Shown: positions 8,080 to 18,699, counted from the first letter of the stretch. The stretch is DNA of 64,000 bases from Micromonospora avicenniae (GCF_900156065.1 NZ_FTNF01000017.1:1-64000), one strand, 5' to 3'. A program made the numbers and translations. The notes: generated by a model from the sequence alone, not told the origin.

Positions 8080-9215
8080 CGGTTCGCCTCCGGCGCCTTG
8101 CCGGTCACGTCGTCGACGGCGTGGACGGTGGTGTCCTTGGCTCCGCCCGCCTTGGCGACGAGCGAGGCGTGGGTCGGCGCCACCGGCACGTGCGCCGGAC
8201 GCAGCGAGTCGAACTCCTTACGCAGCACGGGGATGACCTCCTCGCCGAGGATGTCGAGCTGCTCCAGCACGGTCTTGAGCGGCAGCCCGGCGTGGTCGAT
8301 GAGGAAGAGCTGACGCTGGTAGTCGCCCACGTAGTCGCGGAACGACAGGGTGCGTTCGATGACCTGCTGCGGGCTGCCGACGGTCAGCGGGGTCTCCGTG
8401 GTGAACTCCTCGAGCGACGGCCCGTGCCCGTAGACCGGGGCGTTGTCGAAGTACGGCCGGAACTCACGCACCGCGTCCTGCGAGTTCTTCCGCATGAAGA
8501 CCTGCCCGCCGAGGCCGACGATGGCCTGGTCGGCGGAGCCGTGGCCGTAGTGCTCGAAGCGCTGCCGGTAGAGGTTGACCAACCGCTGGGTGTGCTCCTT
8601 CGGCCAGAAGATGTGGTTGTGGAAGAAGCCGTCACCGTAGTACGCGGCCTGCTCGGCGATCTCGGGGCTGCGGATGGAGCCGTGCCACACGAACGGCGGT
8701 ACGCCGTCCAGCGGACGCGGCGTGGAGGTGAACGACTGCAGCGGGGTGCGGAACCGTCCCTTCCAGTCGACCACGTCCTCCCGCCACAGCCGGTGCAGCA
8801 GGTCGTAGTTCTCAATGGCGAGCGGGACGCCGTTGCGGATGTCCTGACCGAACCACGGGTAGACCGGGCCGGTGTTACCGCGCCCCATCATCAGGTCGAC
8901 CCGCCCGTTGGACAGGTGCTGCAGCATCGCGTAGTCCTCCGCGATCTTCACCGGGTCGTTGGTGGTGATCAGCGTGGTCGCGGTGGAGAGCAGCAGCCGC
9001 TCGGTACGTGCCGCGATGTAACCGAGCATGGTCGTCGGCGACGAGGGCACGAACGGCGGGTTGTGGTGCTCGCCCGTGGCGAACACGTCGAGCCCGACCT
9101 CCTCGGCCTTCAACGCGATGGCCACCATCGCCTTGATCCGCTCACTCTCGGTCGGCTCCCGACCGTTGGTCGGATCGACAGTCACGTCACCGACGCTGAA
9201 GACTCCGAACTGCAT
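8076..9215 (-). CDS. Luciferase-like FMN-dependent monooxygenase (CE1758-like)
   Basis: This 379-residue TIM-barrel flavin-dependent oxidoreductase has recognisable family segments including FATGEHHNPPFVPSSPTTML near the N-terminus, LMMGRGNTGPVYPWFGQD and a C-terminal VGSPQQVIERTLSFRDYVGDYQRQL. It should oxidise a substrate with reduced FMN and oxygen delivered by the partner reductase. The substrate is not predictable. It is the first gene of the pair. An inverted repeat TTGACGACTCAA 60 bases upstream may be its operator. Confidence 0.85.
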   Translation of the reverse strand: MQFGVFSVGDVTVDPTNGREPTESERIKAMVAIALKAEEVGLDVFATGEHHNPPFVPSSPTTMLGYIAARTERLLLSTATTLITTNDPVKIAEDYAMLQHLSNGRVDLMMGRGNTGPVYPWFGQDIRNGVPLAIENYDLLHRLWREDVVDWKGRFRTPLQSFTSTPRPLDGVPPFVWHGSIRSPEIAEQAAYYGDGFFHNHIFWPKEHTQRLVNLYRQRFEHYGHGSADQAIVGLGGQVFMRKNSQDAVREFRPYFDNAPVYGHGPSLEEFTTETPLTVGSPQQVIERTLSFRDYVGDYQRQLFLIDHAGLPLKTVLEQLDILGEEVIPVLRKEFDSLRPAHVPVAPTHASLVAKAGGAKDTTVHAVDDVTGKAPEANR

Positions 9216-9274
9216 GACATGCTCCTCGGGTTGTTGGCCGCGGCCCGGCGGCCGTTACGCACCCGACAACATAC

Positions 9275-9286
9275 TTGACGACTCAA
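9275..9286. promoter_or_regulatory. Candidate operator of the monooxygenase operon
   Basis: TTGACGACTCAA is a short palindrome (TTGA, 4 bases, TCAA) in an unusually AT-rich stretch 60 bases upstream of the monooxygenase start. On the minus strand a TATGTT at 9273-9268 follows it at about -10 spacing. The layout suits a MarR- or HxlR-type repressor site, but no regulator gene is adjacent, so the identity of the binder is a guess. Confidence 0.35.
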
Positions 9287-9439
9287 TAATTCCAACAATG
9301 GACCACCATCGTGGCGGCCGTCACCCCACCGGTCGCGGACCCTTCCGGGCCAGGGACTACCCCGCCCGAAGCCGTCCACGCGGCCCGCCCAGCACCGCCG
9401 GAGGCCGGGCTCCTCTTCCCCCGGTACCCTTGCCCCACG

Positions 9440-10060
9440 ATGACGTACCCCTGGCTTCAGGCACCCGCCGCACAGGTCGCGACGACCGCCCGAACCCTGC
9501 TCGGCTGGACCGTGTCGGCCAACGGCGTCCGGATCCGGCTCACCGAGGTCGAGGCGTACGCCGGCACCGGGGAGGACCCCGCCTCACACGCCCATCGAGG
9601 GCCGACTCCGCGCAACGAGGTCATGTTCGGACCGGCGGGACACATCTACGTGTACTTCGTGTTCGGTATGCACTGGTGCATGAACATCGTGTGCGGCCGC
9701 GAGGGTGAGGCCGCGGCCGTCCTGCTGCGCGCCGGAGCCGTGACCGATGGGCTGGAGATCGCCCGGGAGCGCCGCGGCAATGCCCCGGATCGCGACCTCG
9801 CTCGCGGGCCGGCACGGCTCGTCACGGCGCTCGGACTCGGCCGCGACGCCAACGGCACGTCAGCCCTGGACGGCTCCGGGCCGATGCTCCTGACCCCGCC
9901 GCCGGCACCCGTCGACCCGTCCCTGATCGCCGCCGGACCGCGCGTCGGTGTCGCCGCGGCGCACGACACGCCCTGGCGGTTCTGGCTGGTGGGCGAGGAG
10001 AGTGTGAGCCCGTACCGCCGCCACGTCCCGCGCCGCCGCCCGTCCACCCTGCCGGTCTGA
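9440..10060 (+). CDS. DNA-3-methyladenine glycosylase (AAG/Mpg family)
   Basis: This 206-residue base-excision-repair enzyme removes alkylated purines from DNA. Family signatures are RLTEVEAYAGTGEDPASHAHRG (catalytic Glu and the following Tyr), RNEVMFGPAGHIYVYFVFGMHWCMNIVC and LLRAGAV, in the expected order. The length is normal. The ATG at 9440 is taken because the product begins MTYPWLQAPAAQVATTARTLLG at the family's usual N-terminus; an in-frame extension upstream has no homology. It is a single gene, convergent with the Stealth gene and separated from it by a hairpin. Confidence 0.9.
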   Translation: MTYPWLQAPAAQVATTARTLLGWTVSANGVRIRLTEVEAYAGTGEDPASHAHRGPTPRNEVMFGPAGHIYVYFVFGMHWCMNIVCGREGEAAAVLLRAGAVTDGLEIARERRGNAPDRDLARGPARLVTALGLGRDANGTSALDGSGPMLLTPPPAPVDPSLIAAGPRVGVAAAHDTPWRFWLVGEESVSPYRRHVPRRRPSTLPV

Positions 10061-10163
10061 CCTGCGGACCGCTGCGACCGGAGGCGTGCCGGCCGGAGTC
10101 GGACCGGCACACCCGTCGTACCCGGCATCGCCGACACGTCCACGCCGCGCCGCCCGCGGTGCG

Positions 10164-10191
10164 GGTGGTGGCCGCGCGCCCGGCCACCACC
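10164..10191. terminator. Bidirectional hairpin between the glycosylase and Stealth genes
   Basis: A perfect 10-bp stem GGTGGTGGCC/GGCCACCACC (10164-10173 with 10182-10191) with an 8-base loop lies between two convergent stop codons, 8 bases from the Stealth stop. A weaker 7-bp stem at 10086-10110 may add to it. Confidence 0.6.
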
Positions 10192-10198
10192 TCGCCCG

Positions 10199-11989
10199 TC
10201 AGTGCACCGGCTCGGGCTGGCCGGCCGGACCGAGGGGGGCGCGACCGACGCCCTGCCGCGGAGCCGCGCCCGCCGGCGGGGCGGTGAGCAGCTCCGCCGC
10301 CAGGGCGGACGCGGTGCGTCCCCGCCGCTGCGCCTCCACCTCCGGCGACACCTCGAAGGGCGCCCGGAACGGAAGGTACGCGGAGAGGAAGTCCGCCAGC
10401 ATCGCCTGCTGCTCGGAGTGCAGGACCTCGCTCGAGTCGGTGTCGTTCAGGCAGAACACGTCGCAGTGCCGTCGGGACAGCAGCGCGGCCAGCTTCACCG
10501 GAGTGGAGGGGTGCGCCAGGTCGGCGTAGGTGTACCGGATGGAGCCGGGAACCGAGGTGCCGGAGAGGTACGACCAGTAGTGCTGCAGCGAGGACGGGAT
10601 GGACAGGTCCTTCGGGTGCCGGAACTGGTGCTCGGCGGTGGCCAGCACCTCGTCCGGCAACTGCCGCTCGATGTCCTCCAGCACACTGCGGCGCAGCGGG
10701 TACGGCACGTGCCGCATCTTCTGCGAGATGGTGCGCCCGAAGCGCTCCTCGATGTGCCGGCGGTTGTTCTTACCGGCGGCCGTGACCGGGGCGTCGTGCA
10801 CGGTGGCCGGGCCGACGTCGAGCTGGGCGGGTGAGGGGAAGAACTTGGCGATCCCGTTGGCGTGGAAGAACGCCGTCGGCACCAACGGCCGGCCGAAGAA
10901 CATGTCGTCGTTGACGTAGATGAAGTGCTCACTGAGCCCGGGGATGCGGTGCAACCGGGACTCGATGGCGTGCGAGTTGAAGGTCGGCAGCCGCCCGGTG
11001 TCGGCGAAGATCTCCCGGTGCCGCACCACCCGGACCATCGGGTGCGTGACGTCCAGCCACGGCGGGACCTGATCGTCCGTGACCAGGTAGACCTGCCGGA
11101 CCCAGGGCGCGTACGCGACAAGCGACCGCATGGAGTAGCGCAACTCGTCGCGGCTGACGTAGCGCGCGTCGTTCGCGGCGACCTCGTTCATCTCGGCCGC
11201 ACCGTGCTCACGCAGTGCGCGGTTCTTGCGCTCGCGCCAGTCGCTGTCGTCGCCGTCGACCCAGGTGTAGACCACGTCGATGGGGAAAGTGACCTCGTCG
11301 TAGGAGAGACCGGCGAACTCGGCCCGGCTCCGGCAGGTGGTGTCGTCACCGGCGAAGCGGCTCAGCCGCCGGGTCGGCACGGCGACGGTGGCGCCGGCCG
11401 TCGGCAGGGCCGCGGCGATCCGGTTGGGACGTGGCGCCACGATGTGCGGGATCGGGTACTCCTCGGCCGGCGCGTCCGGCCAGAACTCCACGTCGCAGGC
11501 GAAGGCGCGACCGAGGACGGTACGGCCGAACGGGTCGGTGACCGCGGCGAAGACCTGCGCGACACCCCCCTGCCGGCCCGGCCGTGCGCGATCGGGGAGG
11601 CGGACCGTCACGCCGTCCTTCGCGCTCACCGTGGCCAGCGCCCGCAGCGCCGCGTCCCGATCCTGCTCCCGTACGGCGACCGCACTTCGGCGCTCGTTCA
11701 GCGTCGGCACCGCGAAGTACGAGACCCCGGCCTCGTCGAACGCCGCGGTCACCAGGTCGAGGTTGTGTAGCCACCGCTCGGCGGGCGTCGCCGCCGCGAC
11801 CACCCGCGCCTGGACCTGCCCCGCGCCATCGCGTACCGTGCGCAGCTTGCCCAGTGGGGTGCGCGTCCCGCGCGAGGAGATCCGGGTCAGTCGACGCACC
11901 AGCCAGAGCTGCCGCTGCGGCGGCAGGACCTGGAGCATCCGGAGCCGGTGTTCCTTCGGCAGCATCCGGTAGACACGTAGCGCTATCAA
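10199..11989 (-). CDS. Stealth-family sugar-phosphate transferase
   Basis: The 596-residue protein carries the conserved Stealth regions in order: CR1 with IDVVYTWVDGDDSDW (about 255), CR2 with EHFIYVNDDMFFGRPL (about 355), then CR3/CR4 with HYWSYLSG and CDVFCLNDTD. Stealth proteins are hexose-1-phosphate transferases that build phosphodiester-linked capsule or wall polysaccharides, so a cell-envelope role is likely. The N-terminal 200 residues are variable. The TTG at 11989 is preferred because GGGAGG lies 7 bases upstream; the frame is open further, to 12199, but that part is Arg-rich and unconserved. The acceptor and donor are unknown. Confidence 0.85.
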   Translation of the reverse strand: MIALRVYRMLPKEHRLRMLQVLPPQRQLWLVRRLTRISSRGTRTPLGKLRTVRDGAGQVQARVVAAATPAERWLHNLDLVTAAFDEAGVSYFAVPTLNERRSAVAVREQDRDAALRALATVSAKDGVTVRLPDRARPGRQGGVAQVFAAVTDPFGRTVLGRAFACDVEFWPDAPAEEYPIPHIVAPRPNRIAAALPTAGATVAVPTRRLSRFAGDDTTCRSRAEFAGLSYDEVTFPIDVVYTWVDGDDSDWRERKNRALREHGAAEMNEVAANDARYVSRDELRYSMRSLVAYAPWVRQVYLVTDDQVPPWLDVTHPMVRVVRHREIFADTGRLPTFNSHAIESRLHRIPGLSEHFIYVNDDMFFGRPLVPTAFFHANGIAKFFPSPAQLDVGPATVHDAPVTAAGKNNRRHIEERFGRTISQKMRHVPYPLRRSVLEDIERQLPDEVLATAEHQFRHPKDLSIPSSLQHYWSYLSGTSVPGSIRYTYADLAHPSTPVKLAALLSRRHCDVFCLNDTDSSEVLHSEQQAMLADFLSAYLPFRAPFEVSPEVEAQRRGRTASALAAELLTAPPAGAAPRQGVGRAPLGPAGQPEPVH

Positions 11990-12259
11990 CGCACGGCCTC
12001 CCGTCGCAAGCAGGCCGTAACCGGCCGGCCGGCGCCGCGACCGATCACCGGTCGCCTGCTGAGGTGCCTGTGGTTCACCTTGCCCCCGTCTCCCTCTGCC
12101 GCCCGACAACCGGGTCGGCGTGCGGTGGAAATTCCTGCCCGGCCTGCGGCTCGTCGTCCTGCGGGCGGCCGGACGGTCGGGTATCCACGAAAGTAACAAC
12201 TAATTCAGCTGTTGGCTGCCATCCGATCACCGGGTGTTTCCGGCCGGATGGCGGACAGA

Positions 12260-14299
12260 TTACCCAGCCTGGTCCGGACAGACCCGTCCCGCTTCGGTGA
12301 CCTGGTAGATCCGGATGTCGTCGACCCGGTGCACCAGCGTCAAGCGGTCGCTCCGGTCCAGACGCGACTGTCGATAGTGCGCCCGCCAGCCCGGGTAGTT
12401 CCCGCTGCCGACGATCACGTACCCGATGGCGAGCCGGCGAACGGCACAGCCGGCGGCTGGCGCGTCGGCGTTGTTGACCAACCAGCGCCAGGCACGCCAG
12501 CGGTCCTCCCAGTTGTCCGCGACCGCCTTCTCCAGCGGCGGGATACCGAAGAGCAACGGCGTGCCGTAGTCGGCGTACGACCACGTCATGAACTGCCGGT
12601 GCCGGTCGTAGGCGACGACCTGGCCGGGCTGCACCCGGCCGTCGAGCCACTCGAACGCGCGGCTGTAGGAGTCGCCGACCGGGGCCCGTCGCTTCACCTC
12701 ACCGCGCAGCGGGTGCCAGGTGCCCGGCACCGCGGCGAGCAGCGCCAGGCTCAGCACCACCGCGGCGGCGACAGCGGCGCCGGGCGTCAGGTTGCGGATG
12801 GGCCGCCGCAACGCCGTCACCCGCCCGCCGAGCAGGGCGAGCAGACGACGCAGGCCGAGCCCGAGCACCACGGCGCCGGCCACCGTCGCCACCCCGTACA
12901 CCGGGAAGATCATCGACCAGGGGCGTGCGGGATCGCCGTACCAGAGGGCGGCCAGACTCTGCACGAGCGCGGCGTTCGAACTGATGGTGACGATGCCGAC
13001 CAGCGTGAAGACCAACCCTGCCACCAGCCACGGCCGTGCCCAACGCAGCGACCGGAGTACCAGGGCCAGCGGCGAGGCGAGCAGGCACGCGACGGTGATC
13101 CAGAGACCTATCCGGACGCTCAACGGCCAGGGCGCGACGTGCTCGGTGCCCGGCGTCGGGAAGCCCAGCAGGACGTACCGCTGCGGATCCGTCAACCAGA
13201 ACTGGACAGCCTCGCCCCACCGGCCGAGCAGCTGCGGCTTCTCGGTCAGGCGCTCGCCGCCCGCGCCGACGATCGTGCCCAGCAGGGGCGCGAGCGTGCC
13301 GGCCCCGGCGACCACCATCGCGACGGCGGCCGCCCCGACGGTCCGCCACCGCAGGCGTTCTCGCAACGCCACGGCCAGGCCGAGCGCGAGCACGCCGATG
13401 AAGAGCACGTCGTAGGAGTGCATCATGACGACCCCGGCACCGCCCAGGCCGGCGAGCAGACCCATCCGCACCGGATGCCGGCCTCGCAAGGCCAACGCGA
13501 TCAGCAGCGCCAGCCCGCCGGCCAGGCACGGCGCCGCCTGCTCGGTGATCCGGCCGGAGAGCAACGACACCCACATCGGGCCGATGAACACCGGCGCGGT
13601 GGCGGCGGCCGCCGCGACGACCGGGCGCCCACCCAGCGCCCGGACGCAGGCGTAGATGCCGGCGGCCAGAGCGAACGGCCCGACCAGCAGTGCCCAGGTG
13701 GTCATCACGGTGCTCATGCGACCGCCGGAGAGCTGTGTCGCCTGGGCCCAGGCCACGTTGGCGGCCAGCGGATAGAACTCGCAGGAGGTCACGGTGTCGG
13801 TCGAGCCGGAACTGCACGCGGCGGTGATCGCGGTGGTGCCGGTGTCCAGGATGCGACGGCTCAGGTAACCGTGGTTCATCGCGTCCCACCCGGGCGGGGC
13901 GGCGAGCCGGCCGACGATCAGCCAGCCGTAGCCGGCGGCGATCACCGCCGGCACGGCCAACCCGACGACGTCGGCCAGACGTGGGCGGACCGACGGCAGC
14001 CGGAAGCGGGCCCACCGGGACCGCGCACCGCGGTCGGCGCCGTCCTCGACGAGGCCGCGACCGAGCAGCCGCGACAGCGTGATCGCCGCGCCCGCCAGCA
14101 CGAGCTCGGCGACGAGTACGGCCGCGGCGCTGTCGGGCAGGCCGAGGGGCCGTAGCCAGGCCATGGCCACGGAGATCAGGCCGAGGGTGAGCGCCGGGGA
14201 CGCCGCCCAGGCCGCCCAGCGGTACCGCCCCGGCGGCAGGGCGAACCCCAACAGGGCTCCCGGTACGACGGCGACCAAGAGCGCAACGAGGCTGGTCAA
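12260..14299 (-). CDS. Large polytopic membrane protein (DUF6541-like)
   Basis: The 679-residue protein has about 12-14 hydrophobic segments in residues 1-500 and an extracytoplasmic C-terminal domain that includes WLDGRVQPGQVVAYDRH and LFGIPPLEKAV. This general plan resembles GT-C glycosyltransferase-like membrane proteins and the actinobacterial DUF6541 family of unknown function. The TTG at 14299 is chosen because GGGGGAGG lies 9 bases upstream. It lies 270 bases upstream of the Stealth gene on the same strand, which suggests a shared role in envelope polysaccharide, though the AT-richer stretch near 12190-12215 could give the Stealth gene its own promoter. Confidence 0.7.
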   Translation of the reverse strand: MTSLVALLVAVVPGALLGFALPPGRYRWAAWAASPALTLGLISVAMAWLRPLGLPDSAAAVLVAELVLAGAAITLSRLLGRGLVEDGADRGARSRWARFRLPSVRPRLADVVGLAVPAVIAAGYGWLIVGRLAAPPGWDAMNHGYLSRRILDTGTTAITAACSSGSTDTVTSCEFYPLAANVAWAQATQLSGGRMSTVMTTWALLVGPFALAAGIYACVRALGGRPVVAAAAATAPVFIGPMWVSLLSGRITEQAAPCLAGGLALLIALALRGRHPVRMGLLAGLGGAGVVMMHSYDVLFIGVLALGLAVALRERLRWRTVGAAAVAMVVAGAGTLAPLLGTIVGAGGERLTEKPQLLGRWGEAVQFWLTDPQRYVLLGFPTPGTEHVAPWPLSVRIGLWITVACLLASPLALVLRSLRWARPWLVAGLVFTLVGIVTISSNAALVQSLAALWYGDPARPWSMIFPVYGVATVAGAVVLGLGLRRLLALLGGRVTALRRPIRNLTPGAAVAAAVVLSLALLAAVPGTWHPLRGEVKRRAPVGDSYSRAFEWLDGRVQPGQVVAYDRHRQFMTWSYADYGTPLLFGIPPLEKAVADNWEDRWRAWRWLVNNADAPAAGCAVRRLAIGYVIVGSGNYPGWRAHYRQSRLDRSDRLTLVHRVDDIRIYQVTEAGRVCPDQAG

Positions 14300-14464
14300 C
14301 TGCGGTGCCCTCCCCCGTTTGAACAAGCGCCGCGCAAAAGCCCGGTAAGCATAGGGGAAACGATCGGTTAATGCGGCCCCACCACCCTGCCTGCTCGGTC
14401 CCGGCCCGTCCCGCCGTCCCGATCTTCAACAATCTGTTGACAAGGAAGTGTTAAAGGGGTTCCA

Positions 14465-14893
14465 ATGGACGACATGGCCACGCTGAACAACGATCCGTTC
14501 ACCGCTCCGGACGCTGCCCAGGCTCGCGCGCACCGCAACTACGCGGCGCTGCTGCGAATCGCGGAACGGCACGCGGGCACCGACGCCAGCCGCCGGCGGT
14601 ACGCCCACCCCGACGTCCCGGACGCCTACGAGGCGGCGACCCTGGTGATGGCTCTCGCTGGCGGTGCGGAGCTGGAACCGGGTGAGGAACCGGTCGACCA
14701 GGCCGACCTGATGGCCGCGCTCACCCTGATCCCGCACGTTCGAACAGAGGTGGACGTGCTGGAGACCGGCCTGTTGCAGGCGGCCCGCGGCCGCGGAATG
14801 ACCTGGCAGGCCATCGCCTTCGGGCTCGGCCTGGGCAGCGCGCAGGCCGCGCAGCAGCGCTACGACCGCCTCACCGCACGCACCGCCGACTAG
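14465..14893 (+). CDS. Small HTH-like protein of unknown function
   Basis: This is a 142-residue soluble, largely helical protein. The C-terminal segment GMTWQAIAFGLGLGSAQAAQQRYDRL (about 110-135) resembles the helix-turn-helix ends of several small actinobacterial proteins annotated as DNA-binding, but no experimentally defined family was recognised. AAGGGG precedes the ATG by 5 bases; a second ATG three codons in is an alternative start. A TTGACA sits at 14435-14440 but no convincing -10 follows. Divergent from the membrane-protein gene. Confidence 0.7.
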   Translation: MDDMATLNNDPFTAPDAAQARAHRNYAALLRIAERHAGTDASRRRYAHPDVPDAYEAATLVMALAGGAELEPGEEPVDQADLMAALTLIPHVRTEVDVLETGLLQAARGRGMTWQAIAFGLGLGSAQAAQQRYDRLTARTAD

Positions 14894-14987
14894 TTACATA
14901 CGCCCGGAGCTTCAGCCGGCACTTTCAGGCCAGGTTCCATCGAGCCCGCAGTGGGATCAACAGTGGGAGCCGACCCGACGGGAGAGC

Positions 14988-15344
14988 GTGATGCGACGCG
15001 AGGAGATGCTGGCGTACTGCCTGGCGAAGCCCGGTGCGTGGCTGGACCAGCCGTGGGAGGACGACGAGGTGGTCAAGGTGGGCAGCCGGATCTTCGCGTT
15101 CCTCGGCTCCCCCAGCACCGACCCCACCTTGGGCGTGAAGTGCGGCCCGAGCCGGGAGGTGGCCGACGAGTGGCTGCACCGGCACCCGGCGGACGCCCGG
15201 GTGATGCCCTACATCGGACGGTCCGGCTGGAACACCCTCCGGCTCGACGGCGGGATCGACGACGAGGAGCTGATCGAGGCGGTCGACGCGTCGTATGACG
15301 CGGTGGTGGCGAAGCTGCCGAAGCGGGAACGGCCGACCGGCTGA
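14988..15344 (+). CDS. MmcQ/YjbR-family protein
   Basis: This 118-residue protein has the MmcQ/YjbR double-wing fold signature: an N-terminal MLAYCLAKPGAWLDQPWEDDEVVKVGSRIFAFLG, a central LGVKCGP strand and a C-terminal GWNTLRLDGGIDDEELIEAVDASYDAVVAKLPKRER. The family is called DNA-binding by structural likeness to AraC-type C-terminal domains, but the function is not known. GTG 14988 and ATG 14991 are equally likely starts behind GGGAGA. It converges on argH with a strong terminator between. Confidence 0.88.
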   Translation: MMRREEMLAYCLAKPGAWLDQPWEDDEVVKVGSRIFAFLGSPSTDPTLGVKCGPSREVADEWLHRHPADARVMPYIGRSGWNTLRLDGGIDDEELIEAVDASYDAVVAKLPKRERPTG

Positions 15345-15367
15345 ACGGCCCCGGCACCGAGCGGATT

Positions 15368-15414
15368 CAGGGAAGCTGCCGCCCCGGCGAACGCTGGGGG
15401 CGGCAGCTTCCCTG
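15368..15414. terminator. Bidirectional terminator at the end of the arginine operon
   Basis: A perfect 18-bp stem (CAGGGAAGCTGCCGCCCC at 15368-15385 with its complement at 15397-15414) closes an 11-base loop between the convergent YjbR-like gene and argH. It can terminate both. Confidence 0.8.
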
Positions 15415-15441
15415 ATGTCATGCGGATCCGGGCAGCCGGGC

Positions 15442-16905
15442 TCAGCGGGGAACGACCCGCTCGGCGGCCCACTCCCGCCAGCCGGCCAGCTTGTCGGCAG
15501 CGGTGGCGAGCTGGTCGGCCACCGGCCCTGGGCCGGTGGAGCCGGGCGTGGTCCGGGCCGCGAGCGCCGAACGGACCGAGAGCACGTCACGCACCGACGG
15601 GTCGAGGTGCTCGCTGACCGCGGCCAGGTCGGCGTCCGAAACCTCGTCCAGCGCGCAGTCGCGGGCCACACAGAGCGCGACCAGCCGCCCGGTGATCTCA
15701 TGCGCGTCGCGGAACGGCACACCCCTGCGGACGAGCCAGTCGGCGACCTCGGTGGCCAGCGAATACCCCACCGGAGCGGCGGCGACCAGCCGGTCGACCC
15801 GTACCGTCATCGTGGAGATCATCCCCGCGAGGGCCGGCAGCAGCAGCTCAAGCGTGTCGACCGCGTCGAAGGCCGGCTCCTTGTCCTCCTGCATGTCCCG
15901 GTCGTAGGTCATCGGCAGGCCCTTGAGCATGGTGAGCACGCTCATCAGCCCGCCGACCAGCCGGCCGGACTTACCGCGGGCCAGCTCGGCGATGTCCGCG
16001 TTCTTCTTCTGCGGCATGATCGAGGAGCCGGTGGCGAACGCGTCGTCCAGCTCCACCCAGCCGAACTCCTGCGACGTCCAGAGCACCACCTCCTCGCCGA
16101 GGCGGGACAGGTGCACCCCGATCATCGCGGTGACGAAGAGAAACTCGGCGACGAAGTCCCGGTCGGCCACCGCGTCCATCGAGTTGGCGAACGACGTGCG
16201 GAAGCCAAGCTCCTTGGAGACCGCCACCGGATCCAGCGGCAGCCCCGAGCCGGCGAGCGCGCCCGCGCCGAGCGGGCTGATCGCGGCCCGCTCGTCCCAG
16301 TCCCGCATCCGCTCCAGGTCCCGCAGCAGCGGCTGGACGTGGGCGAGCAGCCAGTGCCCGAAGGTGACCGGCTGCGCGTGCTGAAGGTGCGTCATGCCCG
16401 GAGCGGCCGTGTCCACGTGCCGCTCGGCCTGCTCGACCAACGCCTCCGCCAGCTCCACCAGCCGGGCGGCCACGCCCCGCGCGTGGTCGCGCAGGTAGAG
16501 CCGCAGGTCGGTGGCGACCTGGTCGTTGCGCGACCGGCCGGCGCGAAGCTTCCCACCCAGGCTGCCGAGCCGCTCCAAGAGGCCGCGCTCCAGCGCCGTG
16601 TGCACGTCCTCGTCGTCCACCGTCGGGCGGAACTGCCCCGAGGCGCAGGCCGCCTCCAGGTCGTCCAGCGCCGCGAGGATCTTCCCCAACTCCTCCGGGT
16701 CGAGCAGGCCGGCGCCGGCCAGGACCCGGGCGTGCGCCCGCGAGCCGGCGATGTCGTACGGGGCCAGCCGCCAGTCGAACTGCACGCTCACCGACAGCCG
16801 GGCCAGAGCCTCCGCGGGGCCGCCGGCGAACCGGCCGCCCCACAGGCTCGTCCGATTCGTGGCCGCGCTGTTCTCGGTCAGGCTCTTGTCGTCCACCGGA
16901 CCCAT
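15442..16905 (-). CDS. argH: Argininosuccinate lyase
   Basis: This enzyme (487 residues from ATG 16905, or 492 from GTG 16920) cleaves argininosuccinate to arginine and fumarate, the last step of arginine synthesis. The superfamily signature GSSIMPQKKNADIAEL lies at about residue 290 and GGKLRAGRSRNDQVATDLRL, the substrate-binding region, near 115. The GTG at 16920 overlaps the only Shine-Dalgarno-like GAAAGGTGAG, so ATG 16905, ten bases beyond it, is preferred. It is the last gene of the arginine operon and is followed by a strong terminator. Confidence 0.96.
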   Translation of the reverse strand: MGPVDDKSLTENSAATNRTSLWGGRFAGGPAEALARLSVSVQFDWRLAPYDIAGSRAHARVLAGAGLLDPEELGKILAALDDLEAACASGQFRPTVDDEDVHTALERGLLERLGSLGGKLRAGRSRNDQVATDLRLYLRDHARGVAARLVELAEALVEQAERHVDTAAPGMTHLQHAQPVTFGHWLLAHVQPLLRDLERMRDWDERAAISPLGAGALAGSGLPLDPVAVSKELGFRTSFANSMDAVADRDFVAEFLFVTAMIGVHLSRLGEEVVLWTSQEFGWVELDDAFATGSSIMPQKKNADIAELARGKSGRLVGGLMSVLTMLKGLPMTYDRDMQEDKEPAFDAVDTLELLLPALAGMISTMTVRVDRLVAAAPVGYSLATEVADWLVRRGVPFRDAHEITGRLVALCVARDCALDEVSDADLAAVSEHLDPSVRDVLSVRSALAARTTPGSTGPGPVADQLATAADKLAGWREWAAERVVPR

Positions 16906-16914
16906 TGTGGCAGT

Positions 16915-16981
16915 GCTCACCTTTCGCTCCCGACTGCGGGGCTCACTCGCTGCGCTCGCTCACTCCTCGCGCTCGCAACGC

Positions 16982-16992
<11 letters not shown>
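16915..16992 (-). repeat. Intergenic repeat carrying a ribosome site, argG-argH gap
   Basis: The argG-argH gap is almost entirely a repetitive element of the CTCACTCGCTGCGCTCGCTC type. It is bounded by the 13-base direct repeat GCTCACCTTTCGC (16915-16927 and 16980-16992), which on the minus strand supplies GAAAGGTGAGC, the only Shine-Dalgarno of argH. A relative lies in the argJ-argB gap at 21811-21865. Confidence 0.55.
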
Positions 16993-18183
<1,191 letters not shown>

Positions 18184-18187
<4 letters not shown>

Positions 18188-18699
18188 GGTGTGTTGCTCC
18201 CTTCAACGTTCTCTTCGCGGCGGGCCCAGCCGGCGAGCTTCTCGCCGAGCGTGGCCCCACCGTCGGCCTCGCGGGCCACGACGAGGATGGTGTCGTCGCC
18301 GGCGATCGTGCCGACGACCTCGGGCAGGCCCGCTCGGTCCAACGCGCTGGCCAGGTAGTGCGCTGCGCCCGGCGGGGTCCGCAGCACGGCGATGTTGCCG
18401 CTGGAGTCGACCCCGTTGAGCAGCTCGTGCAGCAGCCGCACCAGGCGGGCCGGGGCAGCCTCGGCGTCCCGAAGCGGCCGGTGGCCGTCCTCCGGGATCA
18501 TGTAGACGCCGCGTCCGTCGCCGCCGCGCACGGTCGCCGCGCCGAGCTCCTTCAGGTCCCGGGAGAGGGTCGCCTGGGTGACCTGGATCCCGTCGCCGGC
18601 GAGCAGGTCGGCCAGCTCGGGCTGCGAGTGGATCGCCTTGTCCCGGATCAGCTCGACGATGCGGGCGTGCCGGGCGGCGCGGGTCAGCGGGGCGGTCAT
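18184..18699 (-). CDS. argR: Arginine repressor
   Basis: This 171-residue regulator has an N-terminal winged helix (about 10-80, with QVTQATLSRDLKELGA as the recognition region) and a C-terminal hexamerisation domain whose VVGTIAGDDTILVV contains the aspartates that bind arginine. It represses arginine biosynthesis by binding ARG boxes when arginine is plentiful. ATG 18699 overlaps the argF stop by four bases. The family predicts that it acts on the ARG-box palindrome upstream of argC in this same operon, so the operon would be autoregulated. Confidence 0.95.

Noticed and set aside
12212..14155. A 647-codon open frame on the plus strand opposite the polytopic membrane protein
   Set aside because: Low-complexity Arg/His/Gln composition without domains; the minus strand encodes a clear membrane protein in the same place.
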